DNA from: Ascidia mentula
Lineage: Eukaryota > Chordata > Ascidiacea > Phlebobranchia > Ascidiidae
Direction of reading: 5' to 3'
Length of the DNA stretch: 64,000 nt
Assembly: GCA_947561715.1 (NCBI GenBank)
Contig: OX387203.1
Span: forward strand, 19,406,001 to 19,470,000
This document shows positions 47,018-56,140 of this stretch, in pieces. Under the pieces are notes generated by a model. The model made no database searches, was not told the origin of the DNA, and saw only the letters and a program-made list of their open reading frames with translations. A program made the position numbers and the translations under genes. Each line of letters opens with the position of its first letter. Position 1 is the first letter of the stretch.

Positions 47018-48130
47018 TAGTGGCGTTACATATAGGAAACATTTACGCTGCATTTGTAAACACTACGCACCCACATGAACTCGTTTCGGGCGTTCAAATT
47101 TTTGGTTTTCGGCGGCATCTCCTGCTTAAATACCTGGCAAACTCCATATTATCTTCCCCTCATACAAATCGAGGGATCAATTTGATTTGTTTTAAACTTC
47201 TCCAATCTTTTCCCTTCCTGCAAACCTTGTTGGTCAATCGCTGTTATTTGACGTTTTATGAGCGTCATCATATTTCTCGCTCAGCTAAAGCAATGCAATA
47301 ATCTATGACGCAAAAACGTCAGCGTAAATATTTATGTATCCTTCTGTAAAAAAATGAGTTTAATGTTGCACTTAACAGCGAAGTTTACAAATTTTTCTCG
47401 TTTTTGTCGCCAAAGTTAAAAGGAATCAAGACCCCCGTGTGCTTCATTCATTCACTTGGATTTTCCTTTGCAAATTTCATTGGGATGAACCTGGTCTAAG
47501 AAAAAGTGACATGGGCCAAGTAGCACCAGAATGGCAAACATAGAACAAATTTTGGGCCACATGGCACCAGCGTAGCACAATTGTCACCGAAACTTTTTAC
47601 TGCATCCAACGCTGATACGCAAAGTTCAGTTTAGATTAGAATCATTGTTTAAACTGCACGAATGTTTGTTCGTTTTATTTTTTTTTTCACCGAAATGATG
47701 AAAATCAACTTTGAGCATTTGGTACAGCAATCGAGGTTATTCTATAAGTGCCAATAAAAGGCTTTATAGTAAGATTAGATCCAATCCAGCACATGTTTTG
47801 TTTAAATTTATTGCGTTTAAAAGAGATGGATACCAAAATTAGTTTCGGTTTATTCGGTCGAATTTATTCGGCAACTTATGATAAAAAAAAAATAATAATA
47901 ATAAAATGTTGTTTCGGGACCGTTCACTATTAGGAACCGTTGAACCAACGGATTGTATTCAATCGGAAATTTAAATACGTAACAAAACTATGATTATTAG
48001 ACAACTGATTAACTTCTGTCTAATTAGAGACCCCCGTCTCCCTACAGGACAATAGAAATGATTGGACTTTTAAATTGCCCTAAATGAAACGTCGGCCCAT
48101 TGTTTAAATAATAAGTTTAAATAATAAAGA
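47018..48130. other. Intergenic, no confident feature
   Basis: Several short plus frames, none recognised. The local phrases GTGACATGGGCCAAGTAGCA and GGGCCACATGGCACCAG suggest an old repeat, but no terminus can be defined. Confidence 0.3.
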
Positions 48131-48133
48131 AAA

Positions 48134-48334
48134 GATTCTGAGTATAAGGAGACTTGGCCCATATTGCTATTAACTCTGTCATGTTTAAAAGAAGACGTAT
48201 CGGCAGAAACTTATGCCATCATCAGTTCGAATGACGCGATTGGTGTAGCTCCATGATTACAAGGATCTGACCAGACCGACGTCACAGATAAGGCTCGCGC
48301 GGGTGGTGACGTCATTTTGCTATCGGCCACACAC
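48134..48334 (+). mobile_element. Truncated hairpin MITE
   Basis: Matches the left arm and centre of the 55838-56128 element (TGAGTATAAGGAGACTTGGC, CATCATCAGTTCGAATGACG, CAGATAAGGCTCGCGCGGGT, CACACACCACT) and then stops; the right terminal repeat is missing. Confidence 0.85.
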
Positions 48335-49487
48335 CACTAAGAAGCGGAAAATGCGCAGTAAGCGACGCAAAACGCATAATACACATTAAACGGCATAAAA
48401 CGCAACAAACACATTGCATAAAAATAGTGGTGCAGAAGGTGCCGTCCATATTGAGTTGTGGTTGTTGCTGAAATGCATGCAATGCACACAATGCACGTCT
48501 CGCTAATGTTAAAACAACAAACATATTTAACTTCCTGGTGGAGAAGATTGGGACAGTAACAGGTAATGCGATGATCATTAACTCTTCTTTGTTAAGGAAA
48601 AGTTTTACTTTTGGTTTCGTAAAAATCCTTTTATATCCATGTATGATGCTTGTTCTTTGCATGTGTTTGAGTAAAGATCGGAAAATTTTATTCTGCAGTC
48701 ACTGATGTTTCAAAATAGGTAATTTTTGTGTACAAGTTGTGAGCAATTGTGAGCAAAAATCTTTACCATCATGGTTACTTTAAAGCCAAACTTTTTTTAA
48801 ATTGAAACTCCTCAATGAAGCGAAAATTTCTTGTGGTTGATCGGCTCAGCAATATTTTGATAAACAACGTTAAGGCTTTCAATTCTCATTCTACATCGGA
48901 GCAACACGAGTTTCGGGAACAAACAGCTTCCAGTGGAGGGATGGATCACGTGTTGGAACTTTACCTTGGAGTACAGGCGAACCAAAAAGATTTGGGCGAT
49001 GTACTCTTGCCACTAACCTGTGGTAAGCATGAAAGTTCACATATGAATGTTCATTTCTTCTGCTTTATGTTTTTCAGTGAAATTTTACATGCACCAAATG
49101 CATCTAATGCTATCAACCAGGGCGTCGATTTTTTATTGTGTGTCGTAAGTTTAGAAAACACGTTACATAAGTTTAGAAAACACGTTAAAATAACGACAAA
49201 ATAATTTAAAACCTTGCATGTTGTAGGCTGATATGTCTCTTTTGAGATCCGATTGAGCGAAAAATGGTACTTGTTTCGTAACAATGCAACATGTTGCGTA
49301 ATAATGGCACGTGTTCGGTAACGATGGTTCATTTTTGGAACCAATGGTTAGTTTAACTCGATTATTCGCTGAAGGTTAAAGCAAGTGCTGGCTGGTTTTT
49401 GCATGGATTTTGTCCAACAATTCATTGCGGTTGCGTTTATTCAGTTGTTTATTTTATTTGGGGTGGGGATCCCGAACGATGATGCCA

Positions 49488-49665
49488 TTACACATCGACG
49501 ATTGACCGAAAGGTACCACAAAGTGGAAATCTGTGTGCCTGCTAGTCTACCAGCTAGCACAGTGCCACATCAACAGCTGCACTGATGAGACCTTACAGGT
49601 CGAAACAATACGTGTATACACCCTGTCTGCAGCTCTCATTGATTATTATGGCTCTTTTGCGCATA
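49488..49665 (+). repeat. Hammerhead-bearing repeat inserted in hAT-like copy C
   Basis: Compared with copy B (GATTATGCCATTAAGTTTTC), copy C splits at ATGCCATTA and resumes at ATGTCATTAAG, an apparent 9-bp target duplication with one change. The insert runs from CACATCGACGATTGACCGAA to GCTCTTTTGCGCATATA. Confidence 0.85.
49575..49634 (+). ncRNA. Type I hammerhead ribozyme, all core residues present
   Basis: Stem I AGCTGCA (49575-49581)/TGCAGCT (49628-49634); CTGATGA 49582-49588; stem II GACCT/AGGTC (49589-49593/49597-49601); GAAA 49602-49605; stem III starts CA/TG with a longer palindromic loop containing GTGTATACAC; cleavage predicted after C49627. All invariant residues are present. Confidence 0.88.
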
Positions 49666-49782
49666 TAATGTCATTAAGTTTTCAACGCTACGTAACCGTT
49701 CCAGTTAAATGTTGTTGTTGGATAGAGACTCGAAACACAAATTTCTCCCCAATAGTTTGCGGTTGAAATAAAACGACTTAAC

Positions 49783-49858
49783 GCCGGTTGCCGGTAATGG
49801 CTGGGGCAACCGGCGTCTATTTAAGCCTGTTCTTTCTTTGGGACAAGGTTTCCGGCCG
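49783..49858 (+). pseudogene. 75-bp scrap of Gypsy gag-protease junction
   Basis: Translates as RLPVMAGATGVYLSLFFLWD then KVSGR, identical in sequence to the reverse complement of about 52313-52385. It lies as filler inside hAT-like copy C and has no flanking retrotransposon. Confidence 0.85.
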
Positions 49859-50239
49859 CAACTTTTTGGATAATTTGTTAGGCTTAATTAAGTTATTATA
49901 GCAATTCAATTTATGGACTTTTGTAGATAACAATAGCGTTGGTCTGTTCGTGGTACTGCATTCCGTTAACTAACATTACACTTGCGCTGCCCGTGTCGAA
50001 CAGTGAGGTCGCGTTTCGAACACATAGAATGGCGAAAAAGGCATAAATCTACACCCTACTAATAACTAAAGCAATGGATGGTTGTATTTATTTTTCAGCG
50101 GAATCAACTATCACCAACCAAGATTCCAAACCGCTAGATGTCAGTACAGAGATGGTGGTGGATTTGGACGATGATGAAATTCAATTTAAATCTCCGCCCA
50201 AGTCGGCAAAGGTCAAGAAGCGGTCAGTGCGCTTATAAT

Positions 50240-51112
50240 ACCGTGACGAACCATCCAATGAGAAAGGCCGAGGGAAATCGCCCACCAACAACAGACAAAC
50301 AGAGGCGGCGCTATACGACCTCAGTTCAACCAATCAGGGAGGTGCTGGCGGTAAAGCAACCAATCAAATGTCGGGCCTTGCCACACCCAAACTATAAATT
50401 TGAAGTCAGCTGTGGGCAGGTTCTGAGTTTGGGTTTAGCGAATCTATTTAATGTTTGATTTCAATGCTTTAACTTTTGACACGGTTTAAAGTTTGTAATT
50501 TTCACATCGTTCTTGTCGTTCGAAACGAAAACTGGCAAATGTGCATCAGTTTGTGTCACTGGTTGTTTGTTCATAGTAATGTAAGCCGGCAGGTCCTTTG
50601 TATATTTGACCGCTTAGACCAGTGGTTCTCAACCTGAGTTATATCGAGTACCATTTTAAAATCCTGCACAGTCGCTCTACATTTAAACAAAAAAAAACAA
50701 TCTATGGCACAAATTAAGAAAATATAGGAATTATAGGAAAGTGTCATTTTTAAACCTTGTTGTCGTATAAGAGTTCATGTCTTCCAAATCATTTCAACCG
50801 TTAAATGTATGCTACAAGCTAAATTGTTAGCGCCAAACATATTCATTAAATATTTCCCTGTTCCGCCTGGATGCCTTTCGCGTATCATAGGCAGGGAATC
50901 ACTGACTTCAGACTAAGTTGACCCCTGCGCCTCCGAAATCTTTAAATGTCCGTTCAAAGTGTGAGTTTTGGTGAAGTGCGAAACCCTCATGTCGGGGGTT
51001 CTTTGTATGTTCCAGCGCAGTGTACGTGGTTACAGTATGTATTGGAGTACAAGCGTGGATGAAACAAGACTAATTAAGCGTGAATGTATTGTATGTATTG
51101 GTGTACAAGGGA
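50240..51112. other. Intergenic; one hAT terminus at about 50620
   Basis: CAGTGGTTCTCAACCTGAGT at about 50621 is a classic hAT end, but no partner terminus follows before 51.1 kb, so only a truncated end is present. Near 51040-51110 a GTATGTATTGG(A/T)GTACAA phrase is duplicated at the retrotransposon border. Confidence 0.5.
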
Positions 51113-52637
51113 CAATCCGTGAACGGCATCGAACACCTTCTTTTGCCAGGACGAGGGAACGACGGGCCGAGGTCTTCCAAGGGATGTTTCACACAGCAGC
51201 GTGGTTCCTGAATTGCCAACCGGGACATCTTGCAGACGTAACCCGGTAATTGCTGTGCGATAAGACTGCACTTCATCGGTTTGTTGCGCGCGTGCCAGAG
51301 CCTCGCAATCAAGGTCGAATAGAGGCACACGTAGGGCACTCAAGAGAGACCTGGAAAGTGCGTCCGCGACAGCATTCGACTTGCCGCTAATGTGCCGGAC
51401 ATCGGTAGTGAACTCTGAAATGGAAGAAAGTTGACGCTGCTGGCGAGCAGACCAAGGGTCGGCAGCCTTCTTGAATGCGAAAGTAAGGGGTTTGTGGTCG
51501 GTGTACGCAGTAAACTTGCGCCCTTCTAGAAAATAGCGAAAGTGCCTTATGGCCAGATGCAGCGCAAGAAGCTCGCGGTCAAAGGCGCTGTATTTCGTTT
51601 CCGGCTTTCTCAACTGACGGCTGAAGAAAGCAAGTGGGGCCCAATGACCGTCGGAAAATTGTTCAAGGACTGCACCCACAGCGGTCGCAGAGGCATCTGT
51701 CGTGAGCGCGATGCAGGCTTGCCACTGTGGATGATGCAAAAGCGTAGCATTGGCGAGAGCGTCTTTAGCCTTATCGAAAGCCCGCTGCAGGTCGACCGAC
51801 CACACCAGTTGTTTAGGTTTGCCCGCTAAAGTACCATAAAGCGGTTTCATAATATTGGCAATATTGGGCACGAACCTGTGGTAGAAATTGACCATTCCTG
51901 AAAACTTCTGCAAACCTTTGATGGTGGTCGGCACAGGGAAGTTCTTCACCGCGCCAACTTTGCTGTACAAGGGTTTGATGCCGCATTGGTCGACGAAATG
52001 CCTAAGAAACTCGATGCCGCTTTTGCCAAACTCGCACTTTTGTAAGTTGACGACGAGATCGTGGTCCGAAAGCCGTTGGAAAAGCTGCTCGAGATGTTCC
52101 ATGTGGGCTGCATGTGTTGGACTTGCGACAAGAATGTCGTCCAGATAGACATAAATAAAATCCAAACCTTGACAAATGGCGTCCATGAGCCTTTGGAAAG
52201 TTTGAACCGCATTCTTCAATTCAAACGGGGTTCGAAGAAACAGGCCAAATGGCGTGATTACAGCTGTCTTCGGGATGTCAGCTTCAGCCACATGACCCCC
52301 CTCCAGAAGCGGCCGGAAACCTTGTCCCAAAGAAAGAACAGGCTTAAATAGACGCCGGTTGCCCCAGCCATTACCGGCAACCGGCGTTGTCGTTTCCCTG
52401 ATAAGCGCACGAAGGGCAGCATTGGCGCGCGTCTGCTCCAAAGCGGCTGTGATAAAAGCACATGCTGGAGGGCTTCGCAGTGCGGCGTGGAGCTGACCGA
52501 GTGATATGCTCCTCGCTGACAGCAAATTCCGCGCTGTTATTGCGAGAAAGCCACAATAAATTCGCCCGTTGGGCAAGCTGCCGCGGATCTGCAGTATCCT
52601 CACCCGCCAAAACCACCATTTTTCTGACACCGAATTG
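51113..52637 (-). pseudogene. Gypsy LTR-retrotransposon fragment (gag end, RT, RNase H), GC-rich
   Basis: A 518-codon minus frame. Gag C-terminus (MCFYHSRFGADARQCCPSC, in a neighbouring frame) runs into the gag-protease linker, which is fused by deletion to reverse transcriptase: [27 protein letters not shown] (YLDD catalytic box), KCEFGKSGIEFL. RNase H follows with TTDASATAVGAVLEQ, FDRELLALHLAIRHF and YTDHKPLTFAF. It ends before the integrase zinc finger. Most of protease and the RT N-terminus are deleted, and no LTRs are attached. Its GC content is clearly higher than the surroundings, pointing to a different retrotransposon lineage from the 54.6-kb element. Confidence 0.92.
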
Positions 52638-53664
52638 ACAGAACCGACTCCATACGCTTACCTTCCATGTGTGGAAATCTATTTGTGATAAAAGAGTATT
52701 TCGAACACAGAATTGATATTTCAAATAACATTTTTCTGTTTCAAGAGCTCTCAAGTGTGACAAAGTATCAACATAGACGCCAGATCTAGTTGGATGACGA
52801 ATCGAACCAACATAGACGCCAGATCCAAAGCGTTTACAGGTTTCATTGTCTCTATTAATGCCCGGTCATGCTTTTTAGTTGTATTTTGTGAGTAATCATT
52901 TGATGTACCATGGTATGAGTCACGTGATGAGTTGGTCGGACTCGGCATCCAACACATGGACACTGTTATCATGTGTGAGTGTTGGAATGCTTGACATCAA
53001 CTTGGGTCAAATCATTTTGGACATTACAATGATACGGTGATTCCCCTTGCTTCCAGTGACTTCCGCACTTTATTTTGTTTTCTATCGAATTGGAGGAAAC
53101 ATTTTAGTGCATTTGTGGCGTCCAAAGTACCAACCATCGTATGAGATGAAATATGATGAAGTTGGAACATAATGGGGATGAAATCAGTGTGTTTAACGAC
53201 GGATATGAACTTATCGTGTCGCTGGATGATCGTTTACTTGTAAATATGATGTTATGCTGTTGGAACCATTCCATGTAACCATACAAACTATCGGGAGAGG
53301 GAAATATATTCTGCCAACTAAAAAACTTCACCGAAAAATGTTAAAAACAGCCCCTCAAAACCCCTCTCACATGCCATGTACATAAACCTGTATATCATGA
53401 ATAACATGGATAAGTATAATTTAATGCAAAAATGATGTTGTAAAATTCTTGGCATGACAAACTGTCAGTGTAAATACCAATAAGAATTGCGTTGATCGTA
53501 ACGTGGCATCAAACGTGCAGCAACAAGATTTTTTGTTTGAAGTTAATTCTTCTTGCCATCAACTACCGTTTGGTACAAACTAGCGGTTAGTTTTATCCCT
53601 TCAAAGTGTTTTCGTTAAAAAATATTTAAACTTTCACTAACATGTTACAATCGTTTTGTCAAAT
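52617..53664. repeat. Segmental copy of the receptor 3' flank
   Basis: Collinear with 40345-41220 at a few percent divergence. A phrase CAACATAGACGCCAGATC is duplicated locally at about 52769 and 52809, unique to this copy. Confidence 0.85.
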
Positions 53665-53760
53665 TTAATATCTGTTCTTCTGGCACAATAAAAACGTTAC
53701 TTTATTGACCGACGTTTCGCCTGTTATCCAACATGGCTTCCTCAGGGTAAGGAAGGAATG
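53665..53760 (-). ncRNA. Penelope 3' stub with hammerhead motif (segmental copy)
   Basis: Paralogue of 41225-41300: minus-strand CTGAGGA (53739-53745), stem II GCC/GGC, GAAACGTCGGT. It arose by the segmental duplication, not by separate insertion, as flanks are also shared. Confidence 0.75.
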
Positions 53761-54167
53761 AATATCAACTCGATTCCCTCATGATGTTATCGGTCCTCAT
53801 TCCATTTTGTTTTAAATTATTATTGTTCATACGCGTTCAGTTCTATTTGTGCAGAAATAAAATTTAATTGAATTCCGTTGTGGAATGGATGAGCTTGTTA
53901 AAATCTATTAAGAACTCGACCTATATCCTAAATGATATTATTGGCCAAGATAACCGCCGAAATTGAAGCCAAAGAATTTTTCCGGATCGGAATCCACAAA
54001 TTATTGGAACCCGTTGTGGTGAAAAAATAACAATATAATCTAGAATATCTCTTATAAAGAACACAAACCAGCCAGTTTAAGATCTATTGTTTAACCTGCG
54101 TTGTGACACGGGGCCTGACGGCACTATTGGTTGAGCTTTGCTTGGCCATAGTGTTTCCACCTTGTTT

Positions 54168-54350
54168 TATCCGTTTTGGTTGCACCTAGTTTGGTGCCCA
54201 ACGGATGATGGTGATTGTATAGTCACCACAAAGTGGAAGTCTTTGCTTGGCCGTTTGGTCAGCAAAGTCGTCAGATATTCAGACCAGCTGCACTGATGAG
54301 ACCTTTTAGGTCGAAACAGTGGCCATCTGTCTGCAGCTTATACACAATAA
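54168..54350 (+). repeat. Hammerhead-bearing repeat, best-preserved copy
   Basis: TTCCACCTTGTTTTATCCGT, GCACCTAGTTTGGTGCCCAA, TAGTCACCACAAAGTGGAAG, the hairpin CTTTGCT...AGCAAAG and then the ribozyme. Copies of the same order lie at 31976-32165 and, in part, at 8466-8600. Confidence 0.88.
54286..54338 (+). ncRNA. Type I hammerhead ribozyme, intact
   Basis: Stem I AGCTGCA (54286-54292)/TGCAGCT (54332-54338), 7 perfect pairs; CTGATGA 54293-54299; stem II GACCT/AGGTC (54300-54304/54308-54312); GAAA 54313-54316; stem III CAG/CTG (54317-54319/54327-54329) with loop TGGCCAT; cleavage dinucleotide TC, predicted cut after C54331. Every invariant hammerhead position is satisfied. Confidence 0.93.
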
Positions 54351-54795
54351 ACTCTTATACCTCATCATAACAGAAGAATGGAAACGTTTTGCAACATGTT
54401 AATTCAGTCAGCTTTCTAATAAAGGCAAATATATTGCGCTTCGAAAAGCACAGTCAGTACACTATTTGAATGGATTTAAATCAAATATACGTTCCCATGC
54501 TTGTCTTGGAACCAATTATGATTGGAGTGAGATGCGGTTACGCCACTGTTGCGAGGAATTTAATTCTCATCCGTTCAGCTTGCTGCCTGATGAATAACTT
54601 GCCCGCAAAACCAAACGAAGACTTTGTGGCGGATGCCACCCATGAATTTACTGAAGCGTGATACGTTTTGATTTTAGTATTACCTTTTTCTGCGCGTCTC
54701 GAAACAATTAAGCGTTTTCTGGCAACGACGCGCATTCAGATAAATACACGCTACGAAGCACCCGCTTCAATTGGTGACCCCTGACGTTTGAGGAT

Positions 54796-55262
54796 ATGGA
54801 AGAAACTCCTGCCATGCACGCAGTTGCTATGAAACTGCCAACGTTTTGGACACAGCAACCAAGAATATGGTTTCACCAAGCAGAAGCCCAGTTTGCGCTA
54901 CGAAACATTTCTGCTAATGAAACGAAATGTTTTTACGTTGTTTCGTCCCTGGATCAAGCAAGCGCCGGTAGACTATTGGATTTATTGGAAAAAACCCCGG
55001 TTCACGATAAGTACAATTACCTAAAGCAACGGTTGATAAACACTTACGACTGCTCAGATTATGAAAGAGCGCATAAACTGTTACATACATCTGAACTTGG
55101 AGACCGATCTCCAGCAGAATTAATGGATGAGATGCTGTCAATGTTAGGCCGTCATAAGCCTTGTTTCCTTTTTCGTTATATCTTTCTGCAAAGGATGCCC
55201 GAAGAAATACGAATTATACTCGCAAAAGAAGATTTTGACGACCCACGTGTATTGCAAAGGCA
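54796..55262 (+). pseudogene. Gypsy gag (N-terminal part)
   Basis: Begins MEETPAMHAVAMKLPTFW; capsid-like segment with WFHQAEAQFALRNISANET, YYL-type VVSSLDQASAGRLLDLL and GRHKPCFLFRYIFLQRMPEE. Both the zinc-knuckle-like C-terminus and protease are deleted at a junction near 55260, where the frame changes and RT begins. Confidence 0.9.
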
Positions 55263-55808
55263 CGTCGTTTATCCCCCGAAAAGCTTGCAATCGCTAGAGC
55301 GGAGTTTGCCAAGATGCTTCAAATGGGTATCATTCGTCGTTCATCCAGTCCTTGGGCCGCACCACTACATATGGTTCCAAAGCCATCAGGTGAATGGCGC
55401 CCCTGCGGTGACTACCGCCGCCTAAATGTGTCCACCCAGCCAGATCGCTACAGCATTCCGCACATCCAAGACTTCACATCGCGGTTGTCCGGCTCCACGA
55501 TATTTTCGAAGATCGACCTAGTTCGGGGCTACCACCAGGTCCCTGTTGCAGAGAAAGACATCCAAAAAACTGCTATCATAACTCCGTTTGGACTGTTTGA
55601 ATTCTTAAGAATGCCTTTTGGTCTGAAAAATGCAGCCCAGACTTTTCAACGGCTTATGGACCAGGTATGTCAATCTTTACCATTTGTTTTTGTTTACCTG
55701 GACGACATACTGGTGGCCAGCAGTTCCCCAAGTCAACATAAATTACACCTAGAACAGCTTTTCCGCCGCCTGCAGGAATGCGGCCTTTTAATCAACTTAA
55801 ACAAATGT
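55263..55808 (+). pseudogene. Gypsy reverse transcriptase, first part
   Basis: [53 protein letters not shown] and [16 protein letters not shown] (YLDD catalytic site). The reading frame is interrupted after LINLNKC by the hairpin MITE at 55809. Confidence 0.92.
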
Positions 55809-56140
55809 AGGAACACAACTCACGGGTTTTCTCATAATGCTGAGTATAAATAGACTGGCCCATATTGTAATTAACACTGTCATGTTAAAGACGTTTCGAC
55901 AAAAACTTTTGTCATCATCAGTTTGACTGACGCGATTGGTAGAGCTCCATCAATATAAGGAGCTGACCTGACCGACGTCACAGATAAGGCTCGCGCGGGT
56001 GGTGACGTCATTTTGCTATCGGCCACACACCACTGAGAGTCAAACTGATGATGACAAAAGTTTTTGTCGAAACGTCTTTAACATGACAGTGTTAATTACA
56101 ATATGGGCCAGTCTATTTATACTCAGCATTAAACAAATGT
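55797..56140. mobile_element. Hairpin MITE inserted in the Gypsy RT gene
   Basis: Two near-perfect inverted arms of about 91 bp (55838-55929 and 56038-56128; ends TGCTGAGTA/TACTCAGCA) surround about 108 bp including CAGATAAGGCTCGCGCGGGT. The interrupted RT codons resume after a 12-bp direct repeat TTAAACAAATGT (55797-55808, 56129-56140). Between the left repeat and the left arm lie 29 extra bases (55809-55837) with no counterpart on the right. Confidence 0.93.

Larger units (their letters stand above)
49118..50058. mobile_element. hAT-like element copy C with nested insertions
   Basis: Termini CAGGGCGTCGATTTT / ATCTACACCCTA; candidate 8-bp flanks CTATCAAC and CTAATAAC differ at two bases. 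Two insertions are absent from copy B: the hammerhead-bearing repeat (49488-49665) and a retrotransposon scrap (49783-49858). Confidence 0.85.
48486..50238 (+). pseudogene. C-type lectin fragment with a different tail (copy 4)
   Basis: Pieces: NARLANVKTTNIFNFLVEKI with a donor at about 48562; FSFYIGATRVSGTNSFQWRD at about 48878-49020; and a terminal frame at about 50099-50239 (MVVDLDDDEIQFKSPPKSAK ... KKRSVRL, stop). Signal peptide and first half of exon 1 are missing, and the CTLD loses frame after about 45 residues. An intron holds hAT-like copy C. The acidic/basic tail differs from the other lectins and may be an unrelated exon. Confidence 0.6.

Noticed and set aside
49783..49858. Initially read as an LTR promoter (TATTTAAG)
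   Set aside because: Translation matches the gag-protease linker of the 52.3-kb Gypsy fragment, so it is coding scrap.
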